Shown here: one piece after another, positions 31,533 to 42,405 of the stretch
How positions within the stretch are numbered: the stretch's first letter is position 1
How the letters are laid out: each line of letters starts with the position of its first letter
DNA from: Petaurus breviceps papuanus
Taxonomy: Eukaryota; Chordata; Mammalia; Diprotodontia; Petauridae
NCBI GenBank assembly: GCA_028583685.1
Contig: JAMXIF010001194.1
Coordinates: 5,622,049 to 5,686,048 of the forward strand
Length of the DNA: 64,000 nt
Reading direction: 5' to 3'
Notes under the pieces: model-generated
The model's database searches: none
What the model saw: the letters and a program-made list of their open reading frames with translations, nothing else
Told to the model about the DNA's origin: nothing
Made by a program: the position numbers and the translations under genes

Positions 31533-33236
31533 TTTATCTTTCTTTTTAGTTCTCAAAATTTATTTTTTACAAGAGTTTGAGTTTTATATTTTTCCTTCCC
31601 CCCTCTAAGATGGCATGCAATCTGATACAGGATATATATGTACAATCATATTAAACATATTTCCACATTAGTCATGTTTTTAAAGAAGAATCAGAACAAA
31701 AAGAAAAAACCATGAGAAAGAAAACAAACAAGCAAAAAAGAGAAAATAGCATGCTTTGATCTGCATTCAGACTCCACGGTTCTTTCTCTGGATGTGAACA
31801 GCACTTTCCATCATGAGTCTTTTGTAATTGTCTTAGATTATTGTATTGCTGAGAAGAGCTAAGTCTATCAAATTAATTATCACATAATGTTGCTGTTAAT
31901 GTACAATGTTTTCCTGGTTCTGCTCACTTCCCTCAGCATCAGTTTATGTAAGTCTTTCCAGATTTTTCTGAAATATGCCTGCTCATAATTTCTTATGGAA
32001 CAATAGTATTCTATTACATTCATATGACATTCCCCAATTGATGGGCTCAATTTCCCCTCAATTTCAGATTCTTGACCACCACAAAAAAGAGCTGCTATAA
32101 ATATTTTTGTATATGTGGTCATTTTCCTATTTTTATGATCTCTTTGGGATACAGACTGAGAAGTGGTATTGCCAGATCAAAGGGATTTTGGAACTAGATC
32201 ACAATTTCATAGCATAGTTCCAAATTACTCTCCAGAATAGCTGGATCAATTCACAACTCCACCAACAATGTATTAGTGTTCCAATTTTCCCACACCTTCC
32301 AACATTTATCATTTTCCTGTTTTGCATTGTTAGCCAATCTGATAGGTGTGATGTGGTACCTCAGAGTTGTATTAATTTGCATTTCCCTAAACACTAGTGA
32401 TTTAGAGCATTTTTTCATGTGACTATTGATAGGTTTAATTTCTTCATCTGAAAACTGCCAGTTCATACTCTTGGTCATTTATCATTTGGGGAATGACTTC
32501 TATTCTTAAAATTTGACTCAGTTCTCTATTTATTTTGAAAACAAGGCCTTTATCAGAGACACTGGCTGTAAAAATTGTTTCCTAGTTTTCTGCTTCCCTT
32601 CTAATCTTGGTTGACTTTGTGTAAAACCTTTTGAAATTAATGTAATCAAAATCATCTGTTTTGCATTTCATTATGTCCTCTTGTTTGGTCACAAATTCTT
32701 CCATTCTCCATAGATCTGACAGGTAAACTATTCCTTGCTCTCCTAATTTGTCTAAATCATGTACCCATTTTGCTGATCTATGCCTAGTTTCTGCCATACT
32801 ATTTTCCGGGTTTTTCAGCAGTTTTTGTTAAATAGTGAGTTCTTATCCAAGAAGGTGGAATCTTTGGGTTTATAAAAAAGTAGATTACTATAGTCATTGA
32901 CTACTGTGTCTTGTGTATCTAACTTATTCCACTGATCCACCACTCTATTTCTTAGCTGCACCATGTAGTTTTGATGATTGCTGCTTTATAGTACAATTTT
33001 AGATCTGGTAAGGCTAGGCCATCTTCCCTTACATTTATTTTCATCAATTTCTTTGATATTCTGGACCTTTTTTTCTTCCAGGTCAATTTTGCTGATAGTT
33101 TCTCTAGCTCTATAAAATAATTTATAGTAATTAGATTGGTATGGCACTGAATAGATAAATTTAGATAGAATTGCCATTTTTATTATATTAGCTCAGCCTA
33201 CCCATGAACAACTAATATTTTTCTAATTGTTTAGAC
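31533..33236 (-). mobile_element. L1 LINE, 5'-truncated, ORF2 C-terminus and 3' UTR
   Basis: On the minus strand the ORF2 C-terminal part is readable. Positions 33,177-32,986 give AILSKFIYSVPYQSN...LFYRARETISKI, the L1 xLPKxxYLFxxxPI..FF block. Positions 32,478-32,251 give SDEEIKPINSHMKKCSKSL, then REMQINTTLRYHITPIR and NDKCWK, matching the L1 F(S/T)EEDIxxANxHMKxCSxSLxIREMQIKTTxRYHxTPVR...KCWRGC block. Positions 32,122-31,880 give VIEYYCSIRNYEQ. The 3' UTR and A-rich tail end at 31,533. The flanks match: atgatgatttttc at 31,520-31,532 and 33,237-33,249. Frames are interrupted, so it is inactive. Confidence 0.92.
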
Positions 33237-33315
33237 ATGATGATTTTTCAAACCTTCTCTCTCTTCAGGCCCCTAACTTAACCTTCAATTCCCATGCTTC
33301 AACCCATTCCTACTT

Positions 33316-33758
33316 GTAACGGTAAAGTAAATGGGAAGATCTTTCCAATCCATTAATAGATCCATGTGACCTCCTTAAGTCACATGGAAGCCCAAGACAC
33401 ATGAGTTTGAGCCATTTAAAGCCTGTGGTGGGAGGAGCTTATTGAATGGGTGGAGCAGGAAGGATGGAGGAGAGCTGAGAGGAAGTTATTCAGAGCAGTT
33501 AGAGCTGAAGGAGAAAGAGGAAGAAGGCAGCAAGCTGTGAGTGTTTGTTTGTGGGAAGACCCTAACAGGGGGAAGGCTTGGGGATGGCAGTGCCTCCTGC
33601 ATTGTTATTGTGTATTATTTTCTTTGTTGCTATGATGGATTGGCTTTCCGGTGTTAGGATTTGGCTTTCTGGTGTCTGAATAAATGTTTTGATTTTGTCT
33701 TCCATGGGGAGAGTTGTTATATTTTGTGATTCAGAATTACATTAGTGTATTCACAGCT
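33316..33758 (+). mobile_element. Candidate solo LTR (fossil)
   Basis: It begins tgtaacggtaaagtaaatg. A TATA-like ccatttaaagcctg lies near 33,412 and a poly(A) signal tctgaataaatgttttg near 33,677. It ends ...gtgtattcaca. Overall length and order fit an LTR with TG...CA ends, and no internal retroviral region adjoins. Boundaries, family and target duplication are not established. A non-LTR origin is possible. Confidence 0.4.
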
Positions 33759-33929
33759 TCCATAGAAGAGATTGACACCAGCCATCACAAGTTCCCTCAC
33801 CTCTCATCCAGATCTCAAAACCTCTTATTTTCTGTCCCATCTCTTCTTTCATATTCTTTTTCTTCCTTTCTATCTCAAAAGATGAGTGGAAGGGGGTTTT
33901 CTTTGTCAAAACTTGTCCATATACCTTGA

Positions 33930-34860
33930 CCTAGTCCCCTCTCAATTTCTCTGGGGACTTAATCCATCCATTATCCATTCTTCACCCTTATTTTTCTCCT
34001 ACTTTATTGGCTCCTCTTCTTCCTACAGACATGCTTGTGTCTCCATTAACTTAAAAAAATCTTTCCCTTGACCTTGTTTCTCTCTCAAGCTTTCATCTTG
34101 TATTTCATCTCTCCTTTACTGGCAAGCTTCTAGAATGAATAGGCTGTATACTTTGCTTCCTTACCATGTATTCATGTTCCAATCCTCTGCCAGAAGACTT
34201 CTGTTCCTATCACTTTATATTGATCCTTAATGGGCTGTAGGTACTTAATAGGTATTTATTGAATTATTGGATCATGGAAGAACTCTGGAGAAAGGTATGG
34301 GTATAGATAAGGTGGAATGAGTTATAGAAAACAGACATTCTCAGAAATTGCTTACCCCCTTCAATGAACAAATAACATTGGATCAGTTTTTAGATACAGG
34401 TAGAGAGTTCTGTTAAGAAGAAAAGAATGAAGACAGTTCAGTTAAGTGCTTGCTTATGGTGCTTCTGGGGCTGATTCAATACATCAAATTACATTTTAAT
34501 TTCACTGTAAAGGACGGTTTTCACAAAGGGTATACAGTTAAAGAACAAAGCTATAGCAATTTACTTTTCAATTATCAACTCTATTCAGATAATTACCAAA
34601 TCTATATACCCTTTCCTCAACATCTCTATCCTAAACTCCAGGAACTGTTTGCCAGATACCTTCCCCTTATTGTAGTTCTCTTACTTCCAAAATAGCACTT
34701 ATTCTATTTCCTCTCAAACCCAGCCTTCCTTCTAACTTCTCAATTTCCAGAGAGAGCATCACCACCTTTACAGTCAATCCAGGCTCAAAATTTTGGAATT
34801 ATTCTGACTTTTTCTTCTCTCTTACCCCTCTATATCCAATCAATTGTAGGTTCTCCCACC
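33930..34860 (+). mobile_element. L2 LINE ORF2 remnant (RT region)
   Basis: Plus-strand pyrimidine-rich text in the order of L2 ORF2: ctttcccttgaccttgtttc, ggcaagcttctagaatgaat, then after a gap cagataattaccaaatctat, tcacaaagg-like and ccaatcaattgtaggttctc. I matched it by remembered L2 consensus passages. It is strongly decayed. A reversed L2-like piece (tgatctgggggtcatctgta) follows at 34,920-34,965. Confidence 0.55.
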
Positions 34861-35034
34861 ATGATACCTTTTTCATCTGTGATGCAAGACTGGTGTGCAG
34901 GAGAAAGCCTAGGGCTAAATATACTGATCTGGGGGTCATCTGTATGGAGAGAATAATTAAACTGACCCCTATACAAAACTGGATTCCCCAAAAATATTAG
35001 TTGACAGATTGTTAGCAAAAAGGAGAAATGGGTC

Positions 35035-35585
35035 CTTTAATTGATAATAGTAGAACACTAATGGTAACTTACATTTGATCAGAATTTTGTCTTTCATTGT
35101 TGACTTTATTTGCACTATAACATCATTGGATATATTGATATTTAAGCCCTAATCACTCTTTATCACTTCAGACAAGTCTTCTCATATTCCTTTGAATCCT
35201 TTATATTTCTTTTCTTACAGAACAACAATATTCCATTACATGAACATATCACAGTTTTTTTTTATCTTTTCCCAATGTTTTCATTTCCAGAATCACATGA
35301 TCATAAATAACACAGATCTGAATTTTTTGGATCTTTTGTATCCTTTGTTGTTCTTAACCTCCTGGGGGTTATAGTCCCAATAAATATAATCTCTGGATCA
35401 CCGTAGAAACAATTTCCTGAATTTTCTTGCCTAATTCAAATCGTTTTCCAGAATGATTGAACCAGTCACAGTGAATCCATGTACCTATCTTACCACAGCC
35501 TTTCCACCAATGAATTTTTCCATTTTTTATAATTTGGTGAGTATAGAGTGAAACTTGCTCTCATTTGCATTTTTCTTTGAGCAGA
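35035..35585 (-). mobile_element. Old L1 LINE fragment
   Basis: Antisense L1 collinear with 31.9-32.5 kb but much more diverged: cttcagacaagtcttctcat, aatattccattacatgaaca, ccaatgttttcatttccaga and ctcatttgcatttttctttg. Confidence 0.65.
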
Positions 35586-35589
35586 ATAA

Positions 35590-35972
35590 CTTTTTGAAAA
35601 TTTAATATTTTATTTTCTCATAATTACATGTTTGAGTTCCAAATTATCTCCCTCCCTCTTCTCCCCTCCTCATTGAGAAGGTAAGCAATTTGACATAGCT
35701 TATAAATGCAGTCATGCAAAATATATATCCATATAAGTCATGCTGTGAAAGAAAACACAAACCAAAAAAAACAAGAAAAATAAAGAAAGTAAAGAAAATG
35801 TATGCTTCATTCTGCTTTCAGACTCCATCAGTTCTTTCTCTGGAGATGGACAGCACCTTTCATCATAAGTCCTTCAGAGCTGTCTTGGATAATTGTAGTG
35901 CTGAGAATAGCTGTTATTCACAGTTGATCATCATACAATATTGGAGTTACTATGCACAATGTTCTCTTGGTT
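35590..35972 (-). mobile_element. L1 3' UTR insertion
   Basis: Antisense L1 3' end: tattttctcataattacatg, tgagttccaaattatctccc, aagtcatgctgtgaaagaaa, ctttcagactccatcagttc and tgagaatagctgttattcac. It lies in the older L1. The flanks gagcagaataactt (about 35,579) and gagaagaataattc (about 35,973) look like its target duplication. Confidence 0.75.
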
Positions 35973-36169
35973 TGAGAAGAATAATTCTTAAGTATGTTAG
36001 AACTTTGCAAAATCTAAGTAGACTAGCCTGTAGCGATAAAAGGTAACTTTTTAAATGTTGAAATTTGATAATTTAATATCAAGGCTTGACATGGATACTA
36101 GGATTTGGCAAAAGAGAGTTTAATAAATGGGGATGCTACACTTTTCTGTTTTCTAGTGGAATAGTTAAA

Positions 36170-36420
36170 CTGTTTAGACATAAATATTGAGGCAAGATGC
36201 GGTATAGTGGAAAGCAGTCTGAAACTGGACTCAGAAGTGCTAGGTTTGAGTCTTAGCTCTGCTTCTCACCTTTCTGACCTTCACTTTTCTCACCTGTAAA
36301 GTAGTGATAATAATAATTGCACTTCCTACCTCATAGGATCAAATCACATAAGGTAATTAAAGTGATTTGTGGCTGAAATGCACTATATAGATGTAAACTG
36401 TTATAATAGTGACATTATTA
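36170..36420 (+). mobile_element. MIR SINE
   Basis: Plus MIR: gatgcggtatagtggaaagc, cttagctctgcttctcacct, tttctcacctgtaaagtagt and gataataataattgcacttc. The tail ends near ctatatagatgtaaactgtt. Confidence 0.75.
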
Positions 36421-36529
36421 TTATGGGATTGATTTCTGAGAATCCACCACATTTTAAAGATGGAAACTGGCTGCCACCACCTACTACAAATGGCTTTCTT
36501 TAAAGGGATTCTCATTGTAATGACAGCTC

Positions 36530-37060
36530 TGAATGGTCTTCAGTTTCCATCAGCAGCTCTGCTTGATTTTGACTCCAAGGAACATCATATCTTCCCTAGG
36601 ATAAGTTGATCACTTGAAATTTCATCACCATGAAGATTGACTCAGTTTTTGATCTTTACATCTTCTCTATTCCCTCAGTTGTTTCTTCCCTGTGGCTGGA
36701 AGGCTGGAGTGTAGAGCAGTAAAAATCCCTCCCCCAAATCTTCCCTTTGTAGAAGTCTTTGGACTTTCAGAACCTTCTAGGTAACTCTCCATTTTCCATT
36801 AGCAGCTCAGCCTGATTTCAACTCCACAGAATATCATTCTCTCTGTCCCAGCTCCTCTTACCCTTACCCTCCCCATCCCTCCAACCCTTGCCCCTTTTCA
36901 GCTTCTTTTTGCATGTTGCTTTACCTCATTATATTTTAAGCACCATGAGGGCAGGGACTGTCTTTTTTTCCCCATACTTGTACCCCCTGCATTTAACATA
37001 CTGTCTGGCATGTAGTAGGTATTTAAGAAATGCTTATTGAATTTAATTGAATTTAACAAA
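36530..37060 (+). mobile_element. L2-type 3' region with a repeated block
   Basis: Positions 36,930-37,060 are a clear L2 end (catgagggcagggactgtct, ctggcatgtagtaggtattt). Upstream, the block tttccatcagcagctctgct (36,542) recurs diverged as ttttccattagcagctcagc (36,790). Confidence 0.6.
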
Positions 37061-37084
37061 TGTTTATTAAGTCCCTACTAGGTC

Positions 37085-37330
37085 TAATGAAAGATGGTGT
37101 GGCATAACTGATAGAGGACAGGGAAGACCGGAATCAAGTCCTGCCTTCAAGGCATACGAGCGATGTGATTCCTGACAAGTCACTCAGTGTCTCATTCACC
37201 CAGGCAGCTTTCTAAAATGGATTGCCTCATCCTCACTCTTGGAGGTAGTAGCATCTATAATCATAGGTCTGAACTAAAATACTCAGTGCAATGCTTAATG
37301 GTAAGCAGAGGCTACAGTTAGACACAGTGT
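37085..37330 (+). mobile_element. Degraded MIR-like SINE
   Basis: Plus strand: gatggtgtggcataactgat, ggaatcaagtcctgccttca, gcgatgtgattcctgacaag and cagtgcaatgcttaatggta. Confidence 0.45.
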
Positions 37331-37689
37331 GGCAACAGTTTCGATTGATTTATATCTTCTCATCTCGAAAGACTTTCTCATCTTGTGCCTCCTGTGACCA
37401 AAATGGCAAAGATTTGTGATGTTGGATAAATTTCTACCCCACTCTGAGTCTTAGTTTCTCCCTCTAACAAATGATGGGATTGAGCCCCATCATCTCTGAG
37501 GTCCTTTCCAGCTCTCTAATTAATGACTGGTGAAAGACTGATGGGTGCTGTGTAGCAATGACAGAGACATTTTCTCTATTCAAAGTTGACTGGCCTTTGT
37601 GGGTGGGAGTGGGGAGGTTGTGACTCCAAATGATGATCTCAGTTTCATACTTTACAACTTGAGCTAACTGGTCCAAATGTTATACAAAG

Positions 37690-37890
37690 TCCAAGACCAA
37701 TGACAGATCATCAGATCACAGGATTAGAATATAGACACTTCAGATTTTTTAGAGAAGGAAACTGAAGCTCAGCTTAAGAGACTTACCAAAATTCTGAAAG
37801 GGAGTAGGAGTGAATAGTAGGATTGGGATTTGAATCCAGGTCCTCCAACTACAAATCCAATTCGCATTCCACTTCACCATTCTGCCTTAA
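37690..37890 (-). mobile_element. MIR-type SINE
   Basis: Antisense: gagaaggaaactgaagctca, gggatttgaatccaggtcct and ccacttcaccattctgcc. Confidence 0.65.
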
Positions 37891-37929
37891 GGTTGACAGC
37901 TGTTTGAAAACAGCAATTCAGCCAGACCA

Positions 37930-38400
37930 AAAGGAGGTTGTGTGGTATAGGACTTAAGGACCAATGGATGGAGATTAGAGAGGGACACAATACTTGGAAA
38001 CAATAGTAAGGAAAAACTACCAAACAATTAGAGCTTAACAACAGTGGAATGTCCTACCTTAGAGCTAGGGGTAACAGTGGCTAAACCTAGAGTCAGAAAG
38101 ACCCAAGATCAAATCTGATCTCAGACCCTTACTAGTTATGTGACCCTGGGCTAATCACTTATAACTGCTTCAATTCTTTCTTCTGTAAAGTGGAGATAAT
38201 AATAGTACATTTACATAGTGCTTTGCAAGTCTTAAAAATTCTATGTCAATGTTTGTTGTTGTTATTATCGGTGAGTTTCCTGTCACTCTAGAAGTATTCA
38301 TTCAAGTTAAGGCTAAAAGACTACCCTTATAGGATTCATGCTTTGTGTAGGGAGGGGTTGGACTAGATAGATGCCTTCTCTAAAATTCTATTTTAGACTG
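37930..38400 (+). mobile_element. CR1/L3 3' end split by a SINE
   Basis: CR1 text (aaggaaaaactaccaaacaa, ttagagcttaacaacagtgg, aatgtcctaccttagagcta) stops at about 38,075. It resumes at about 38,275 with the CR1 3' end (agtttcctgtcactctagaa, ggttggactagatagatgcc). Confidence 0.75.
38078..38272 (+). mobile_element. MIR SINE nested in CR1
   Basis: Plus strand: ggctaaacctagagtcagaa, agacccaagatcaaatctga, gttatgtgaccctgggctaa and gtggagataataatagtaca, with tail catagtgctttgcaagtctt. Confidence 0.75.
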
Positions 38401-38709
38401 AAGCTCGGACAGTGTCACCATGGCTGGGGGTGGGGGTGGGGGGCTGGGGACAGTGTTATCCTACAGCAGTGTAGAAACCCCAAGTGCTCAATAAAGTTAT
38501 CCCGAAGACTGAAAAATGTAAAATAAGTCTAGCTTGAGCTAGAATTTGTCCTATCTACGATAAAACTACCAACGTTTAGGACAGGGATAAACATATGAAA
38601 ACCCCATTGGTCACTTCTTTGCCAGTACCAGCCTGATATCACCTCAGAGGTAAATGTCCCCTTCTGAGTCAGGCTGCAGGAGGAAAAAGAGAGAGAAATG
38701 CACAGACAA
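38401..38709. other. Unique sequence downstream of the candidate 3' end
   Basis: No repeat apart from a G-rich run (38,424-38,446). It lies just past the predicted cleavage site of the minus-strand transcript and includes a T/C-rich minus-strand stretch, compatible with a downstream processing element. Confidence 0.4.
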
Positions 38710-38733
38710 CTCACAATAGCAGTTATCTTTTGT

Positions 38734-38739
38734 TTTATT
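38734..38739 (-). terminator. Canonical poly(A) signal AATAAA
   Basis: The minus strand reads gtgatagtttggcaataaaac. Upstream is AT-rich text with tgtaaaatatttttatatag. Downstream lies a T-rich tract (tttctctctctttttcctcc). Cleavage would fall at about 38,710-38,725. Confidence 0.55.
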
Positions 38740-41700
38740 GCCAAACTATCACAATACAAGCTATATAAAAATATTTTACAGATAGCAAAAATAAACTACA
38801 TTATATTGGAGGTTAAAAATGTTTTGCATAGGAATGTGGCAGTTGGGACCCCTTTGAAAAGTTAGCATTTTCCAAACCTTAGCCTTTCTGTGGTACTTCA
38901 AAAAGGCACTGTTTTAGAGAACTACTTGAAGACCATTGTTAAATGAATCTGTAGAGGCTGTCACTTGGCAGGTCCAAACAGGGAATGTTTTTACCCATGA
39001 GTAAAGTTGTGGTAGGAGAAGACTGCTATGTAGACCACAGAGTGAGAATCCCTCCCCCTCCCCCCAACAGCTCTGAGGTTCAAATGCAGATCTGTAGCTT
39101 GTGAGCACAGACACATCACTATACCATCCATGGTGGCCAGCCCCGTTATGCAAATAGGTTCATTCTGGTCGAGCCCAAACCACTTAAATAGCTGGCTTGG
39201 ATTTCCCAGTTGTTGCCTTGCCTGGCCTGGCCAAGAAAGGAAAGGGGTGGTCAAGCCCTGGGGAAACCTCAGATGTCCTCGGGAGTATCTCAATAGCCAA
39301 TTGGACCTGCTTCCACAACCAGCCAGTAGCTTTGTTGTTGGGTTTTTTTCATTTTCTGTAAGGTTTCGGTATCAGAGGAAGTTTGTCAATTCAAGGAAGT
39401 TACAGGGCACCCCTAACAAATTTGGATTGAATAAAGAGATTTTAATGGTTCCCTTTCAAAGCACTTAAAAAGTACTTTTCAAATTGAAATAAAGATAAAT
39501 TCAGCCTCACCCCAGTTCTACAAAGTAGATTAAGTATTGTTAAATGCCAAAACTCAACAGTTCCTGAACTGCCCAGTGCTTCAGCCTCAAGATAAACACT
39601 TTGTAAAATGCAGGTCACTGAGACCAATATAAATTATCCCTTGTCCCTTACAGAGGACTAATACAGTTAGTCCTTCTAAGTTACATCTACACCAGGAAGG
39701 CTTTGGACATCCCAGTGGTCTCTTTTAATTGTCTACACAAGCAGCTCTTGCTTAGACAAACCCTTGACTTGTTCCAGTTAAACCATTTTTAACTCTTTCT
39801 GAAATCCATTATGAAAACGGAAGCATTAAGTCTACACCCTACCCCAGGTTGTTTTGTTCTGGAGGGTTTCCCCCTAAATGTAGGCACCTTGTAAATACAG
39901 TTTTCTCTACCACCAGAGAAGAGCACAAAATATTCAGCCTACAGTTGTGACACAGTCTTCCTGAAAACTGGAAGCCAAAGTCCAAACAGCTGAGGTCACG
40001 GTGATATCTTAATCCCAGGCTGAATTTAGGTTCACTTGTAAGAACAAAATAGCTGCTGTCCAATGTATTCTGCTTTCTGTGAAAATGCTCTCTTCCAGAA
40101 GAGAGAGGGGTGGTGACTGAAAAATCAGGCTTTGGACATTTGGAATATTTATCCAATAATCAAAATTATTTCTCATAGGAAAAAATTCACCAACAATTAT
40201 GTAGAAAAAATAAGACACTTGATAAATCTCCAACCATTTATAAATATTTCTAACCCAAAAGGGGTATAATATTGGGGTAAAGGGGTGGATAAAGGCACAG
40301 GAACTTTTAAAAAAATACAGATAACAAAATAAAAATTTAATAACATGCTGGCTAATTTTGAGAACTGTCTTAGATATATTATCAAGCAGCAGCATTTTTA
40401 TATAATACAGAATAATAGTGCTATCTTTAGAAATATCCTACATTCAGAAAAATGGTACATTTCTATCAGAAGAATGGAAGTGATTACATATTTACAAAGT
40501 CTGATAAAGCGAGTGCAAACCCTGACTTGACTACATTCTTTCTATCCACATGCAATAGACACCTCCCATTCCCGTTCTTCAGTTCCTATAGTCCTGTCCA
40601 TTCTGAGAAGGTAAACTGCTTCTTTCTGTACTGAAAATGTTTCATCAACAATTACTCCTTTGGCAAACTTTCCTCCTTTCATTTATATCTGACATGACCT
40701 TCCTGATAACTGTCAGCTCCTATTCCACTTTTTTTTCTGCCTGTTTATGTTTTAAGTTCAATGGTTTTGTTTCCTGTAGTTAAGTATTTGGTACAATTGT
40801 TTATGGAAGTCCACCCTGTAATCCGTGGCTGAGTTTACATTGGAGAAAAGAAGGAATAATTTTTTAAAAACAGAGAAAGAGAAAGAGTGACAAGAATCTT
40901 TGGTTACCCCAAAGCCCTGTTTTGTAAGCATGGTACAAGATTGATGGAAAATGCATTAGTCTTGTTCACCCTGTGGACAATGAAGTTGAGAGACTTTGCT
41001 ACAATGACAGGAAGGCACTTTGGTAAAGCATTCAGATAACTGAGGAAAGAGAGAATTCCCTCCTGTGCAAATGTGGCTATTGTCCAGATAAAGTGAGAAG
41101 AGATTACTCACCAAATTCTATTAACTCTTCCAAGGTGAACCTCCTATTTCTACAGAGAGATTTCTTTGGGTATTAATGTTATCATGAGAAATACTGAGTG
41201 GCAAAAACATGAATAATTTAATCTACCTGGAAGCACTTTAGCATTGCTATATCTCTTAATGCTCTTATTTGGTTTAAAAGAAAGAGGAAACTATGCATTC
41301 ATCTTGGGATCCACACTGTTGCTGGGGAAAAAATATAAATATTGATTGTATGGTTACATATAAGCAAAGCTTTATATTAGGTAAGATTGACTCTAAAGGA
41401 CTGGATGAATTAACCCCTCTGGTAAGAGACCTGTATAAAGATATTATTCATTTATAAAATATGGGAGGGAAATAAGTTCCATCAAGACCTGTTCTCAGAA
41501 GCTCAGGAGATTAACTTTGGATTGTTCAAATGGAAATATGCTTGGAAAAGGAATGGTGAGGTTGAACCTCTATGATTCTCTGCCATCACTGAGCTCTCCC
41601 CTGGGTCTCTGTCATGGCAAACTGGTCGGAGAACCAGTTTCTAGATCACCTTTGAAGCATACTTAAGAGTTCCCATATTCAAGAATTTCCATTTGAAGCC

Positions 41701-42224
41701 CCTCGGAGGCCACGTGGTCCAACCCTGGGCCTGAGGCTTGATTTCCCTCTGCTACTGGGTCTAACATCAGGGCAACAGCATTGATCTTGCCTCTGAAAAG
41801 AACCTATTGGCTGTGCCAGTGTTACAAGCACAATTCTTGAATCCTTCTTAGATGCAAGCAGAAGTACTTGATGAAAAATAGAGCCTGCCCAGCACTTATT
41901 ATGTGGGCTCTTAATTCGTTCTTTACAAAAATGGCATGATCTGGGGATGCTATTTACATGGCACCATTGTTACTGCACATTCAGTCGCAATAAACAGTTC
42001 TTTTAAAAAATTCCTTTTCGTTGCAAAGAAAATTCAAGCCAAAGAATTTTAATTTGACTGGGTTTTCTCCCACAAGAAGACTCCCCAGTTAAGCAGTGAA
42101 TACAGCTTTCTTTAAAGCTGGGTTTTCTAGCTCAAAAATAGCTGAAAATGAGTTCAGGTCCAAACTCCAGTAAACTTAATCTGAACAGAATTCTAGAGCT
42201 TTTAAAGTTGTTCATATTGTTAGA

Positions 42225-42405
42225 ATCATGACCTATTAGCGTGAGATCACTGACTCCAACACCCTCACTATATAGATAAGGAAATAAAGGTCCAGAAAGG
42301 GGGAGGGACAAAAGTCACACAAGTTAGTGGGTAAGCGGGAGCTCAAGGTCAGGCCTCCATCCCCAGTCAGTCTCCCTTCCACAGTCCCTTAACTGAAGCT
42401 TCTCT
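42225..42405 (-). mobile_element. MIR-like SINE inside the candidate 3' UTR
   Basis: Antisense and decayed: gagatcactgactccaacac, gataaggaaataaaggtcca and agtcacacaagttagtgg. It is the only fairly clear SINE noticed between 38.7 and 44.06 kb. Confidence 0.5.

Noticed and set aside
39145-39160. Octamer ATGCAAAT as an enhancer element
   Set aside because: A single 8-mer in a 64 kb window is expected by chance, and nothing around it supports function.
40009-40395. 128-codon minus frame in the repeat-poor block
   Set aside because: AT-rich, no motif, overlapped by other frames. It is more consistent with chance in a 3' UTR.
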